Below are positions 43,950 through 53,327 of a stretch of DNA of 64,000 nucleotides, piece by piece; within the stretch, counting starts at the first letter, position 1; each line of letters starts with the position of its first letter. Where the stretch lies: positions 124,001 through 188,000 of the forward strand of contig JAUIRK010001034.1 in NCBI GenBank assembly GCA_030549495.1, read 5' to 3'. The position numbers and the translations under genes are program-made. Origin of the DNA: Nectonema munidae (lineage: Eukaryota > Nematomorpha > Nectonematoida > Nectonematidae). The notes under the pieces are model-generated. The model had not been told where the DNA came from. It saw only the letters and a list, made by a program, of their open reading frames with translations, and searched no databases.

Positions 43950-45644
43950 TTATACTTTGTATATTATCGGCGATATTGTTATTGTATGCATGTAATGAAT
44001 TTTTTTTCCAGATATATATTTAATATTTCTTATGACTTTTGAGGTTCTAGGTATATCCTTTTGAGATTCAAGCATTTTAGAATAAATTTTTTTACATGAT
44101 TTTGTTTGTTTCAATTGTTCCAATACACGATCCTTTATTGCTGGATTGGTTCTCACATATTCTTGAGTATGCATTTTTAAATTTCCATGATGAGAACGTT
44201 CTAAAGGCCTTGTTCCAATATATTCCCATAAATAAATATCTGCACCTTTCTCAATCCAAGAAATTCTTCTTTTAAAAAGATCCTTGCGTTTTAATTCTGC
44301 ATAGTAATGCACCAATGTAATAATTTCTGCATTATCCGGCTGTGGATTCATTGAAATAAAATTTTTGTTCTTTATATATCCAAAAAGTTCCTTATTTTTT
44401 TTAATAAACAACAATTCATTATTCAAGTTTAAAAAATATACCTTTTTCTGTGTAGTTTTAGTCCAAACTCCGAAGTTATCAAAGAAAGTTCTTTGATCAT
44501 TTTTATCTTTATGAATTATTTTTGTATTAAAATAAACATTTTCTATAAAATAGTCTGGAATAACATCTGAATAACAGAAATCAGAAGAAAAGAGCTCGTT
44601 TATAACTACCCTGCTAGATAAAAATTTGTTACTTAATGATTTCAGTTGTTGTTTTCCATTAAAAATATTTAAAGATTCAATAAATTCAGTGCTGTCTTCA
44701 TTAGAGGCAAGATAGGTATGGTCTTTTAAGGGAGAAGGTGTTATTTTATGATTAAAAATGCTGTTAATCGGGCTTTGGCTTAGTTTTCTTTTCATTTCAT
44801 TGCTGTACTCATTTTGAGTGGAAATCAGCAAAACAAAATGATTTGGAGTCCAGTACTTGGATATTTGTTCATGGGTACATGTCCACAAGATATGCATTAT
44901 TTGAGGTACTATTATTTCTCTAATAGGCATAAAAATAGTATTTAATATTTCCGATACCTTATCATGTGTTCCATTCATATAAGGATAAATACTTTTAATA
45001 CGCATTCCTATCGCTGATGCAGCCGCTTTAATCATATAAGCGGATGACCATGACCTATTTAAGCAACATTTGAAACTCTCTTCTAAAATTGTTGGTGAAA
45101 CCTTTTCTATTCCAGGATTTAATTTACAAGATACAAGTTCTTCATAATTGAGAATTAATTCGATTGCAGTAATCAATCTAAAATATAAAGAAAAAGATTC
45201 ATCCCCGTTGAAAAATAATGATATCGAATTGAATAGGCAATTTCCATCACCTTTCGTGTATATAGGAGTGTAGCGCTCATTTAAACCAGTTTTGGTTAGA
45301 ACTTGCAAAGAAACATTGTCAGTAATGAAGTTTTGAATATTATTGCTTGAATATATTTTTTTTATTTCAGTATTTCTCAAAAAATTTTTTTCTCTTTTAG
45401 CTGCTTTCTCATTTTCTATATTTGAAAATGAAGCTTCAAGTCTCTTTAGTGCCCCAAGGTAGTTGTATTTTTCATCAACTAAGTTGCATTTAATGCATAT
45501 ATACGGCAATGAAGAGTTAAAAACATTTGCTTGAAAACTGGAAAGATTTTCACATTCCAAATCATAACGCTTGTAACATTTAGAGCAAAAAATACCCTCA
45601 TCTTTTATTTCACTGTGGCATTTAAAACAACTGAGCATTTTCAA
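43950..45644 (-). CDS. PHD-like and OTU-protease N-terminal region of the MULE transposase
   Basis: A long open frame of 564 codons. Residues 6-53 contain paired cysteines (CFKC, CSKC, C31, CIKC) like a PHD-type zinc finger. Residues 132-140 are GDGNCLFNS, the catalytic cysteine loop of OTU cysteine proteases (Cys136). PNHFVLL at 268-274 supplies the matching histidine (His269). About residues 365-510 look like the region that precedes MULE catalytic domains, with a FLYWCH-like stretch (inference). OTU domains remove ubiquitin from proteins; what it does in a transposase is unknown. The frame ends by a one-base shift just before the catalytic core continues at 43944, so the full product is not made from this copy. 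Confidence 0.82.
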   Translation of the reverse strand: MKMLSCFKCHSEIKDEGIFCSKCYKRYDLECENLSSFQANVFNSSLPYICIKCNLVDEKYNYLGALKRLEASFSNIENEKAAKREKNFLRNTEIKKIYSSNNIQNFITDNVSLQVLTKTGLNERYTPIYTKGDGNCLFNSISLFFNGDESFSLYFRLITAIELILNYEELVSCKLNPGIEKVSPTILEESFKCCLNRSWSSAYMIKAAASAIGMRIKSIYPYMNGTHDKVSEILNTIFMPIREIIVPQIMHILWTCTHEQISKYWTPNHFVLLISTQNEYSNEMKRKLSQSPINSIFNHKITPSPLKDHTYLASNEDSTEFIESLNIFNGKQQLKSLSNKFLSSRVVINELFSSDFCYSDVIPDYFIENVYFNTKIIHKDKNDQRTFFDNFGVWTKTTQKKVYFLNLNNELLFIKKNKELFGYIKNKNFISMNPQPDNAEIITLVHYYAELKRKDLFKRRISWIEKGADIYLWEYIGTRPLERSHHGNLKMHTQEYVRTNPAIKDRVLEQLKQTKSCKKIYSKMLESQKDIPRTSKVIRNIKYISGKKIHYMHTITISPIIYKV

Positions 45645-47552
45645 GTTAAAGTGAATAAAACAATTAAAACTCCTAAAATAGTAAAGTTAAAGTGTAAGTA
45701 TATCAAAAACCAACAAAATTTATAATATATTATCAAAAAATACATTTAGAACTAATTGTAAAGAATTATTACAAGCACGCCTCCTCAGGTATCTATTTTT
45801 ATTATCTAAGTAACTGACTCAGGAAAGTTAAATTCCAATAAAGAGTTATTACTTTCAACTACATTATTACAAAGATATATTATAAAAATATGAACATGCT
45901 GATATTTTTCCAAAAGCGATTTTCAGTTCTTTAATGATGTAGTTTCTTCTGTTTAATTTTACTTAAAAACAATAAACTGTGCTTTATATATGCTTTTTGA
46001 TAAATTAAAATAAAAAAATGTAAAAAATTTAAAAATGTATAACAATGATAATAAGATAAGAGTATAATCAACTTTAGAAAAAAATAAAATAAAATATTTT
46101 AACATATTTAGTCAATTTTTTACTTATCAGTATGCAGTGTATTTGTCTATGATTGATTTCCTGTGAATTAAACCACACGGGTTTGTAGGACTATATATTT
46201 TTTGAAGGGTTTGGTGGGAGTTTTAATATAAAAAATAAAGATAATGCTAATAAGTTTTTAATTTAAAATATAAGAAAAACAACTTAATAAAATAAATGTA
46301 TAAAACAGGTAATCCCAAAACGTATCACATTTGGGGGTGGGGGGGGGGGAGTAATAAAAAGATGAATTAATATCAGACAAGTTTTACAATAAGACAGGAA
46401 AAAGTTAAGTAATATTTATTTATTATTATAAGAAAAAATCTATGTAATATCTACTCGGTTAAAATAAACAAAATACAGATAAGTATAAGAAAAAGTTAAG
46501 CAATATTTATTTATTATTATAAGAAAAAATCTATGTAATATCTACTCGGTTAAAATAAACAAAATACAGATAAGTAACACCCAAATCAGTTTGCAGGATA
46601 TAAGGACATCGACTGTAGTACAAACAAGGACGTAAAATTGTGCGAATTTTGATATTTTCGCAACGACTGAATTAAAGTGTTGTCCATGAGAAATAAGTGC
46701 TAAATAATTGAAAGAAGGAATTTAATGAGAAAATAATCGGACTGTATAACAAGATTTATAAATTTAGAAAACAACATAAACTTCCATTTGCTTACGAGTA
46801 TTATTGAAAAGAAACCTCTCGTAAATATCACAGGCAGTGGTATATAAGTTATTGATTTATATTGGATTCATATTTGAAGAAAGCACCTACATGGTATACG
46901 TATAATATAGAAAGACAAAAATGTAAAACAGAAGTAATGTGATTTATTAAGATAAAAAGAAGAAAGATTTCAAATTGTTTCTAGAAGTAAACCCAAGTTG
47001 ATGCACTAAGACGAGGAATACTCAAAAAAGAAATACAGATATTATTTTTTGAACGGTTTAGGGCTTTAGAACGAAACCTAAGTCGTTGTAGTTTGAAGAG
47101 CAAAAAAAATATATACTCAATCAAACAATTTACTAGAATCTAAATAAACAGAAATATGTATGTTAACACACAAGTTATGAATATAGAAAATATGCTTAGT
47201 ATTGCTATTTCAGTGAAGGAACCAGCTATTAAAATCTAACTGATTGGGAATATAATTGTAAGTTTTTCAACAAAATCAAATATGTTAATTAAATATTTTT
47301 TATCAAGTATTACAAATGCACTTTTTTACGATAATTTATTTAAGAAATGTCAGTGGTCTTAAAACTACTTTCTTAAGTCAAACAAAAGAATGGAAAAGGG
47401 AAAGAAAAGAATGAGTAGGATAGCAACAGATTTTCTCAACAGAGTAAATATAAAGATGATAATATGAAACATGCTATGTGAAACTGTATATTATTAACAC
47501 ATTATGTTTACTATTATGTGTATATATAAGATATATAGAAAAGATAGAAAAG
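45645..47552. other. non-coding right arm of the MULE element
   Basis: It contains the 91-bp tandem duplication at 46398-46576 and a G-tract (46332-46350). No second gene was found. It probably holds the promoter of the transposase, which is read leftward from 45644. Confidence 0.45.
46398..46576. repeat. two-copy tandem repeat, 91-bp period
   Basis: Units 46398-46488 and 46489-46576 are nearly identical; the first difference is GTTAAGT versus GTTAAGC. The period is close to the 90-bp flanking repeat of the same element, although the sequences are unrelated. Confidence 0.92.
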
Positions 47553-47772
47553 CATAGCTGGCTTGGTTGGTTTGGTTTGGTTGGTTTTGAGATATCAAAG
47601 CACTTTCAGCAGTAAAGCTATATGCTCGCATTATGCTTAAGATGGTTAATCACAGTTTTTTGTGAATTTGTTTTTTTTTTAGAGTTGGGAGCCTTGGGGA
47701 TCGAACCCCTGACCTTCAACTGTTAAGCTGAGAGGTACACCCTAACAACCATGAGGCTCATAGCTGGCTTGG
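47553..47772 (-). mobile_element. tRNA-derived SINE, family 1, copy 3 with 14-bp target duplication
   Basis: The element is 47567-47758, flanked by CATAGCTGGCTTGG at 47553-47566 and 47759-47772. On the - strand it runs: tRNA-like head with B box GGTTCGATCCC (complement at 47696-47706), an A-rich stretch, a body (complement of AAGATGGTTAATCACAG and TATGCTCGCATTATG), and a CCAA/CCAAA-repeat tail at 47567-47585. The perfect duplication and clean tail show it is the youngest copy here. It lies in the right arm of the MULE. Confidence 0.95.
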
Positions 47773-47987
47773 TACAATATGTCTATAACTTAAAATTTAA
47801 TCTATACGAATTAAAAAGAAAAACTATTAAAAGTGAAGAACACAAAATACTTTCTCAAATATAATTTTTTAAAACTAGATACTTTATTAAAAGTAAAAAC
47901 TAGATTTTAAAATACATTGTTATAAAAGAAATAAATACTTTTATATTCTTCCTTGGTCCTTTTAAAAATTAAATGTTAAAAAAAGTT

Positions 47988-48216
47988 GTCTTGAAAAGAT
48001 TGATAAATAATTTAAAAAACATGTCGGATAAAATAAAAAAACTAGAAAAAAGTGATTTTATTGAATTAAAAAAAATTTACTTGAAGATTTATGATGAAAC
48101 TTTTAGAAAATCTTATTTACTATGGTTTAAACTTATTTCCAAATTTTTTTTAAGAAAACTACATTTTTCACGTAGTTGGCACAAAATACCCAAGTTGGCA
48201 CAAATTAGTTACTCCC
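47988..48216 (-). repeat. right TIR of the MULE element
   Basis: Inverted match of 39798-40026. It ends AAATTAGTTACTCCC at 48216, directly followed by the 90-bp direct repeat. Confidence 0.92.
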
Positions 48217-48306
48217 ATGAAAATAAATATGATAAAACATAAGATTGAAATCAAGTAATTTGAAATTATTAAGTTTGTTGAAAAGAGAGGAAATAAAGAT
48301 AATAAT
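48217..48306. repeat. 90-bp direct repeat, right flank of the MULE element
   Basis: Identical to 39708-39797. After AATAAT at 48306 the sequence becomes unique (CATTCAGGGTC). Confidence 0.93.
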
Positions 48307-49650
48307 CATTCAGGGTCAAATGGGTAGTAAATGCACTATGGTGGTATAAAAAGATAATTACTCAAAAGGTTGGAAAGAAAAAAAAAGACAAAAATATTAA
48401 TAGATTTTAAAAGAATAAATTGGAATAAAATAAGTTTGGAGAGCCAAACATTAAAGTACTACACCATTGCTTATAGAAAGAACGTTTAGCAAACTTATTT
48501 ATAGGAAAAAAGAGCTCAAAATAATATTTGAGCAATTTAATAAATTTAGAGTAAGATAAAATTCGCATAAGTAGTTACACGATAAAAAACAGGTTTTGTA
48601 ATTGAGTGAATAAAAGAAGTAACATTAGGTGTAGAAAAATTACGTTTCAAATTAAGAGAAGTGAACTAATTGTCGAAAAAATCATAAACAATTAAACATT
48701 TGTGAAAAATATTATATGTAGAGTATTATCCTTTGAAATTAATTTACTACTCTTAGCATTTAACGGTTGTGTTTACCTAAAGAAGACCAGAATGGTGAAA
48801 AATTAATTTTGTTGGAAATTATTTTAAATAAAAGTTAAACTTTTTATTTCCTTATTATCGGTAAGAGTAGAGGATAAAGAGAAATTCTGAATTTGCAAAA
48901 TTTTAATATATTAAGCATAAGGCCTTATAATTTTGAATTCATTATATTTTAGCTTTTATTCCAAAGATCAATCTCACAGACTACATAAGATCAAAAAGAT
49001 GTATTTAAAATGCTATTTCCTTCTTTTTTTTTTTATCAATTTCCTTTTATACTGAATTTAAGATATTAGTATTTTTTTTTATCACAAGACAAATCTAAGT
49101 AAAATACAATTGGTATCTCTAGACAAATCTAAGTGAGGGAGACATTGAGGAAATTAAACTAGTAACACCATTTTAATTTTGACATGTTCAGTAAAATATA
49201 AAAAAATTTCTTCTATAAGTTGATTTGATTTGTATTGTCTCAATTTATAAATTAAAGGTAATCTGAAAGCTGGCTTCAACCTTAAAAATACTGAGTGTTT
49301 TAAAACAAAATAATAATTGAAATCACTAGACAAATCTAACTTAAGGAGGAATAAAGGAGAATAAACTAGTGATACCATTTTTAATTTTTATGATTTTTAT
49401 TGTCGCTATCATTCCTCTATAAAAATGGTTCTCTAATTTTTCTAGTAAGTAAAAAATTTAAATTTTGTATATTTTTATTTTTCCTAATTTGAAATATAAC
49501 ATTAACATACATACAAATTTTATCGCTATAATTTTTGAATTTCCATGGTCATATTTATATTATAATTATCTCAGGGTCACACATCCGTGGGGGGGGGGCG
49601 AGTTGTAGGATTCTTTGCGTTACTTAAATATACTATGATGTCATAATATG
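48307..49650. other. intergenic AT-rich DNA with a ~70-bp imperfect direct repeat
   Basis: CTAGACAAATCTAA..AAACTAGTRAYACCATTTT occurs at about 49119-49180 and again at about 49325-49390 (spacing about 206 bp). No coding sequence is recognised. A G-tract near 49590 resembles the edge of the possible MITE at 27.5 kb. Confidence 0.45.
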
Positions 49651-49679
49651 AAGGTTTAGAACGATCTAAATGAGCTAAA

Positions 49680-52600
49680 ATCTTGGTTGTAATTGATTGG
49701 TCGCGATCAGTTTGTGAAAGATTACAGCAAGGGGTAATACATTTCAAAAAGTCCCACTTTTTATAAGAATCCTCTTGTGAAGGGGTGAGATAATGAAACG
49801 AATGAATAGTTTTCTGAGAGAACTAGTGCAAAAGTTTATGTGTAACATGATTACTATTGCCCTCTATAATTAGAATACTTGAACATATGTTATTATAAGC
49901 TGAAATGATCACAGATAGTTGATTACTATGCTGAGATGCAAAAATTCTAACAGAAATGAAAGGGCTATGTATTCCTGACAAGCAGAGCAATTGATGAAGA
50001 TAAGATTGTTCATGAAAGGATTCTATCCCGGCAGCTGAGCTGCTTATATCAAACAGGCACTTAGGCATTTGAATAGAGCCGTAGGATCTTTTTCTGATTT
50101 TAAGTAAGTGATACCAATGGAGTCACTGGATAGGAGCCATATGATGTGGAAGTGTTGATTGTCTAATTCTGCATAATAGACCTAGATGCTCTTTATTCAG
50201 TTGAGAGGGATAGTACTTAAGACTATAAACAATGGATCCCATGTTGGATTAATAAATAAATAAGGTGCTGTAAATATTGTTATTGAGCCCACCAGGAATC
50301 CCATACTGAGGATTTGTATTTATTCTAGAAGCTTTGAGTTTCCAACAAGTATATCGATTTAAGCAAAAGAACAATGAAAGAAGGCGGTGGCGGCTATCTG
50401 ATTGAAGATTCCATTTGACGAGAATGTTATATGCATGTGTGATTGAGCCGTGCATTTCTTGAAGTAACAAGAGGGAAAAATACTTTAAGAATAGAGGAGG
50501 AGAAACTAAAGAAAAACAGGATACTTCTAAAAATCTTGGCTTGAACATAATGTGAGCATAATCTAAAAGTTCAGTTTCTATATGCACTCTGGTAGACCTT
50601 AAAAATTGAAACCATTTTAACACAAAATAAGAACTTGCCAAATCATTAGTGTTACAACAGTCAGAACTGCTGTCGATTAATTTCCGAGTTCTTGCTGTGA
50701 ATTCCTTGAATTTAGGAAATGCGACAACTCCTGTGTAGACTGGTTGTTGTATTAAATCAAAAGACTCAATGGGTGTTTCTTCTGTACATAGTGAGCAATT
50801 GAATGATACTGATATTGTCTTTATAAAACTTTGATTTCGAGCATAAATCATCTCGATAGTACGCAAAGTGTTCAATAAGAAAGACTGATAGCATATTCTG
50901 TGATTCCCTCGCCCCTTAGAGTAATCTAGTGCTGGGTGCCTTTAGTGATGTAAACATGACTATGGGAGCTGAGCAATGTGTTGATAGCACATGTGTTTAC
51001 TCTGAGGCGGTCGTTTAATCAGGGGGTTATGGAACCACCTAGGATTTGATTTACAGCTGTACTAGCATTATCAATCTCCACAGTGCTCTTCTCATAATAT
51101 AATACCTGAAGTAGGTGTTCTAGATTAGTATTTTCTCGCTGAAGGCTGCTGAGCCATAGTCTCAACGTAAGGATGTCTTTGATCGACACTATTGATTAAT
51201 CGGTCGTTACGAGAGACAATGACCCAGATTTGTATTTTAATCCGCTCCTTGGCCCTTGTTATGTTGGAAATGGACCTTTTTGGAAGAATAGATCATGAAT
51301 AAAGTTAGTAGAAAGGTTCTTTTTGGCCAGATTGCTTTTCAACTCCATTCACATTCAAGCTCATCTGCTCGTAATATGCAGGCGCCGATACACCTAGTTC
51401 AAGTCCCCAAATCGCGCGTTTCAAATATTTAGATATTTGATAACTGCAATAAATTCCTTTATAATTCAAACATAAGTTAAAGGACGGTGGTATAGGTTTA
51501 GAGTAAATTTTTAACAAATTAATAATAAAATTAACATCATATTGCCGAATAATAATATCAAGTTCTGATACTGTGAGAGCATGATCCTCTCCTGACAGCA
51601 CTAGAACTGAAGAAGAAGCATTAAACTTCGAAAATATCGATTGCATTAATGCCATGTTTGAAAGAGTGTAACGTTTATTGGCAAGTCTGGGATGAAACGG
51701 TTGTAGGTGGAGCAAATCTTAAACTAAATTCTGTACTTCTTGATAAGATTTAAAACTAAATAGGGTGAGAAGATTTTCATTTCGAATCAAACTACGAAGA
51801 TTCTCTTTTATTTTGCCGCGAATAACTAATTCAATATCGTCCATAATATCAAAATTGAGGCAGTATGGATCGTTTACTAATTTAACAAAGTATTTCTCCG
51901 AACATTCCTTAATGTCTAAAAATGGTAAAATGAGGGTATAAAGATCCCTAAAGCTCAGCTCGCAGTATTTAATGAAGGAGATAAAATTGATTCCGTATGC
52001 AATATGAAGGAAGAAGAGTAGTAGTCAATCCACTAAGTTGTTTAGGTAATGTTAATAAGGTGTGGAAGAAAAGATTATTGAAGGGTAAGGAATAAGTTAT
52101 ATTTGGGGTTTAATGTCAACACTGCTCAAAGACATTGGTCTGGATCGTCCCTACTCTATTTGGAAGAGTATCAAATAAATCGTTTGCTCTTGATAATATT
52201 CGAGTAGCTCTTTTGATTGCTTGGGAGGGAGACTTGGCAACCACGGTAGAAAAACCCTTTTGAATATTCGAATAACCTTGTGGAGTACCAAGTCTCAGAT
52301 GATTTTAGAACTAACCCCATCTTCTCGCAGGTCTATCGGAGATATTCAATTAACCTGTTGATATCTTGTTTTGTTTGATCCCATGTTTTATATTTGAAAT
52401 ATTGGCAAAATTGCTATCTGGTTATCTACAGAAGTTGGGCTTCCAGCGATAAGTATGACAAGCCAATAAATGATGAAGTTAACAAAGTCCAGGCTTTCTG
52501 ACACATGCCCTCAAACCAATTTGACTAACAAAATTGATTGAAGGCATACGACAAAAGTATCAGTGGATCTATCGATTTAGAATGGAAAAAAGAGTTCATG

Positions 52601-52690
52601 ATTTGAATTGGAATGGTCAATATCAACATATGACTTTGAGTATAAGTTCTTGTCACCCCGAATAAGTTATCAAGCTGAGTGATTTAAAGT
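49680..52690 (-). pseudogene. endogenous mononegavirus-like L polymerase gene, decayed
   Basis: An old genomic copy of the large RNA-polymerase gene of a non-segmented negative-strand RNA virus. Blocks occur in L-protein order. LDNLFGV at about 52680 and QKAWTLLTS at about 52500 come from the polymerase palm. DNQ (52418-52426), in a shifted frame, sits where the catalytic GDNQ belongs, with its glycine changed. LKSSETW..S then EYSKG lie at 52255-52308. The block C..Q.SKYLKRAIWGLELGVSAP lies in the open frame 51305-51715. GGSIT at 51025-51039 is followed by a stop where the HR of the capping domain belongs. SHSHVYI lies at 50950 and a C..C pair near 50790. Frames 50249-50875 and 49823-50068 cover the connector and possibly methyltransferase regions. 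Several stops and shifts make it non-functional. The N-terminal third is missing. Viral family not determined. Confidence 0.85.
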
Positions 52691-52699
52691 TAAATTTAA

Positions 52700-53327
52700 A
52701 AAGGGTGTTAAAAATTTTGCAAAATAACTATCTGTTTTTATAAAATTATGTTTATGTCGTGAAGACCCTAAATATAAAAGAAGCGATCTCAAATTTATTG
52801 AGGAGGGCGGTCGCATTATTTATTTTTTCGAGGATGAGTAAATTTTAAACGATCTTGACCATTAAATCAAATTATTATATTTCACCTCAAATTTGAAACT
52901 GATGGAAAGTAACCACATCTTTTTTTATTCTCCCTTTATATTTTATCTAAACTTTTTATTTTATCTTCCCCATTTGATCGCAAAATTTTAATTTGATTTT
53001 TTTTTATTTATTTTACTTGACCTAGAATGGAAGCAGTAATCGAAAAAGGCTGTTTTGAAGACTAAGATGGGATTTATCTTCACACTTGTTTGTAACATAT
53101 GGTAGATCGGAATTTTAGGCTTGACAATGATTCTCTTATCATAATTTATTTTGTATTTAATACATCATCTCATTAAACTTTTTGTTTTGTATATTTTTCT
53201 TTAAAGATTTATTTTCATTTAAAAATTAAAATCCTTACATTCTTTATTAGCCAACAACTTCTTTATCACGTTTTTTACAGATAAAATGTGTAATTTTTTT
53301 TTTTAATTTAGAATTACGTTTTTTTGC
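52700..53327. other. spacer between the L pseudogene and KRI1
   Basis: AT-rich. The 200 bp before 53328 should hold the KRI1 promoter and 5' untranslated region. The last ~35 bp before the ATG (T-tract, then AATTTAGAATTACG) recur at 60421-60455. Confidence 0.45.

Larger units (their letters stand above)
39798..48216 (-). mobile_element. 8.4-kb MULE-type transposon with 229-bp inverted termini
   Basis: The left TIR is 39798-40026 and the right TIR 47988-48216. Both begin GGGAGTAACTAATTTGTGCC when read inward; I count about five mismatches in 229 bp. Within each TIR the motif TTGTGCCAACT is repeated about 20 bp apart. The interior holds a single - strand gene (42.9-45.6 kb) with PHD-like, OTU and MULE transposase domains, plus long non-coding arms. 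A SINE (47567-47758) inserted later in the right arm. Long TIRs are typical of MULEs, but the 90-bp flanking direct repeats are not, since MULEs usually make duplications of 8-11 bp. Near-identical TIRs point to recent activity. Confidence 0.9.

Noticed and set aside
7315..47765. tRNA-like B boxes as true tRNA genes
   Set aside because: The heads do not fold into a full cloverleaf with a proper acceptor stem, and they recur with shared bodies and tails, as SINEs do.
39708..48306. Reading the 90-bp repeats as LTRs of a DIRS-like or LTR retroelement
   Set aside because: The interior encodes a MULE transposase and the element has true inverted termini. No reverse transcriptase or primer-binding site is present.
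50249..51715. Two fairly long minus-strand frames as host genes
   Set aside because: They fall in register with L-polymerase blocks above and below them and are better explained as pieces of the viral remnant.
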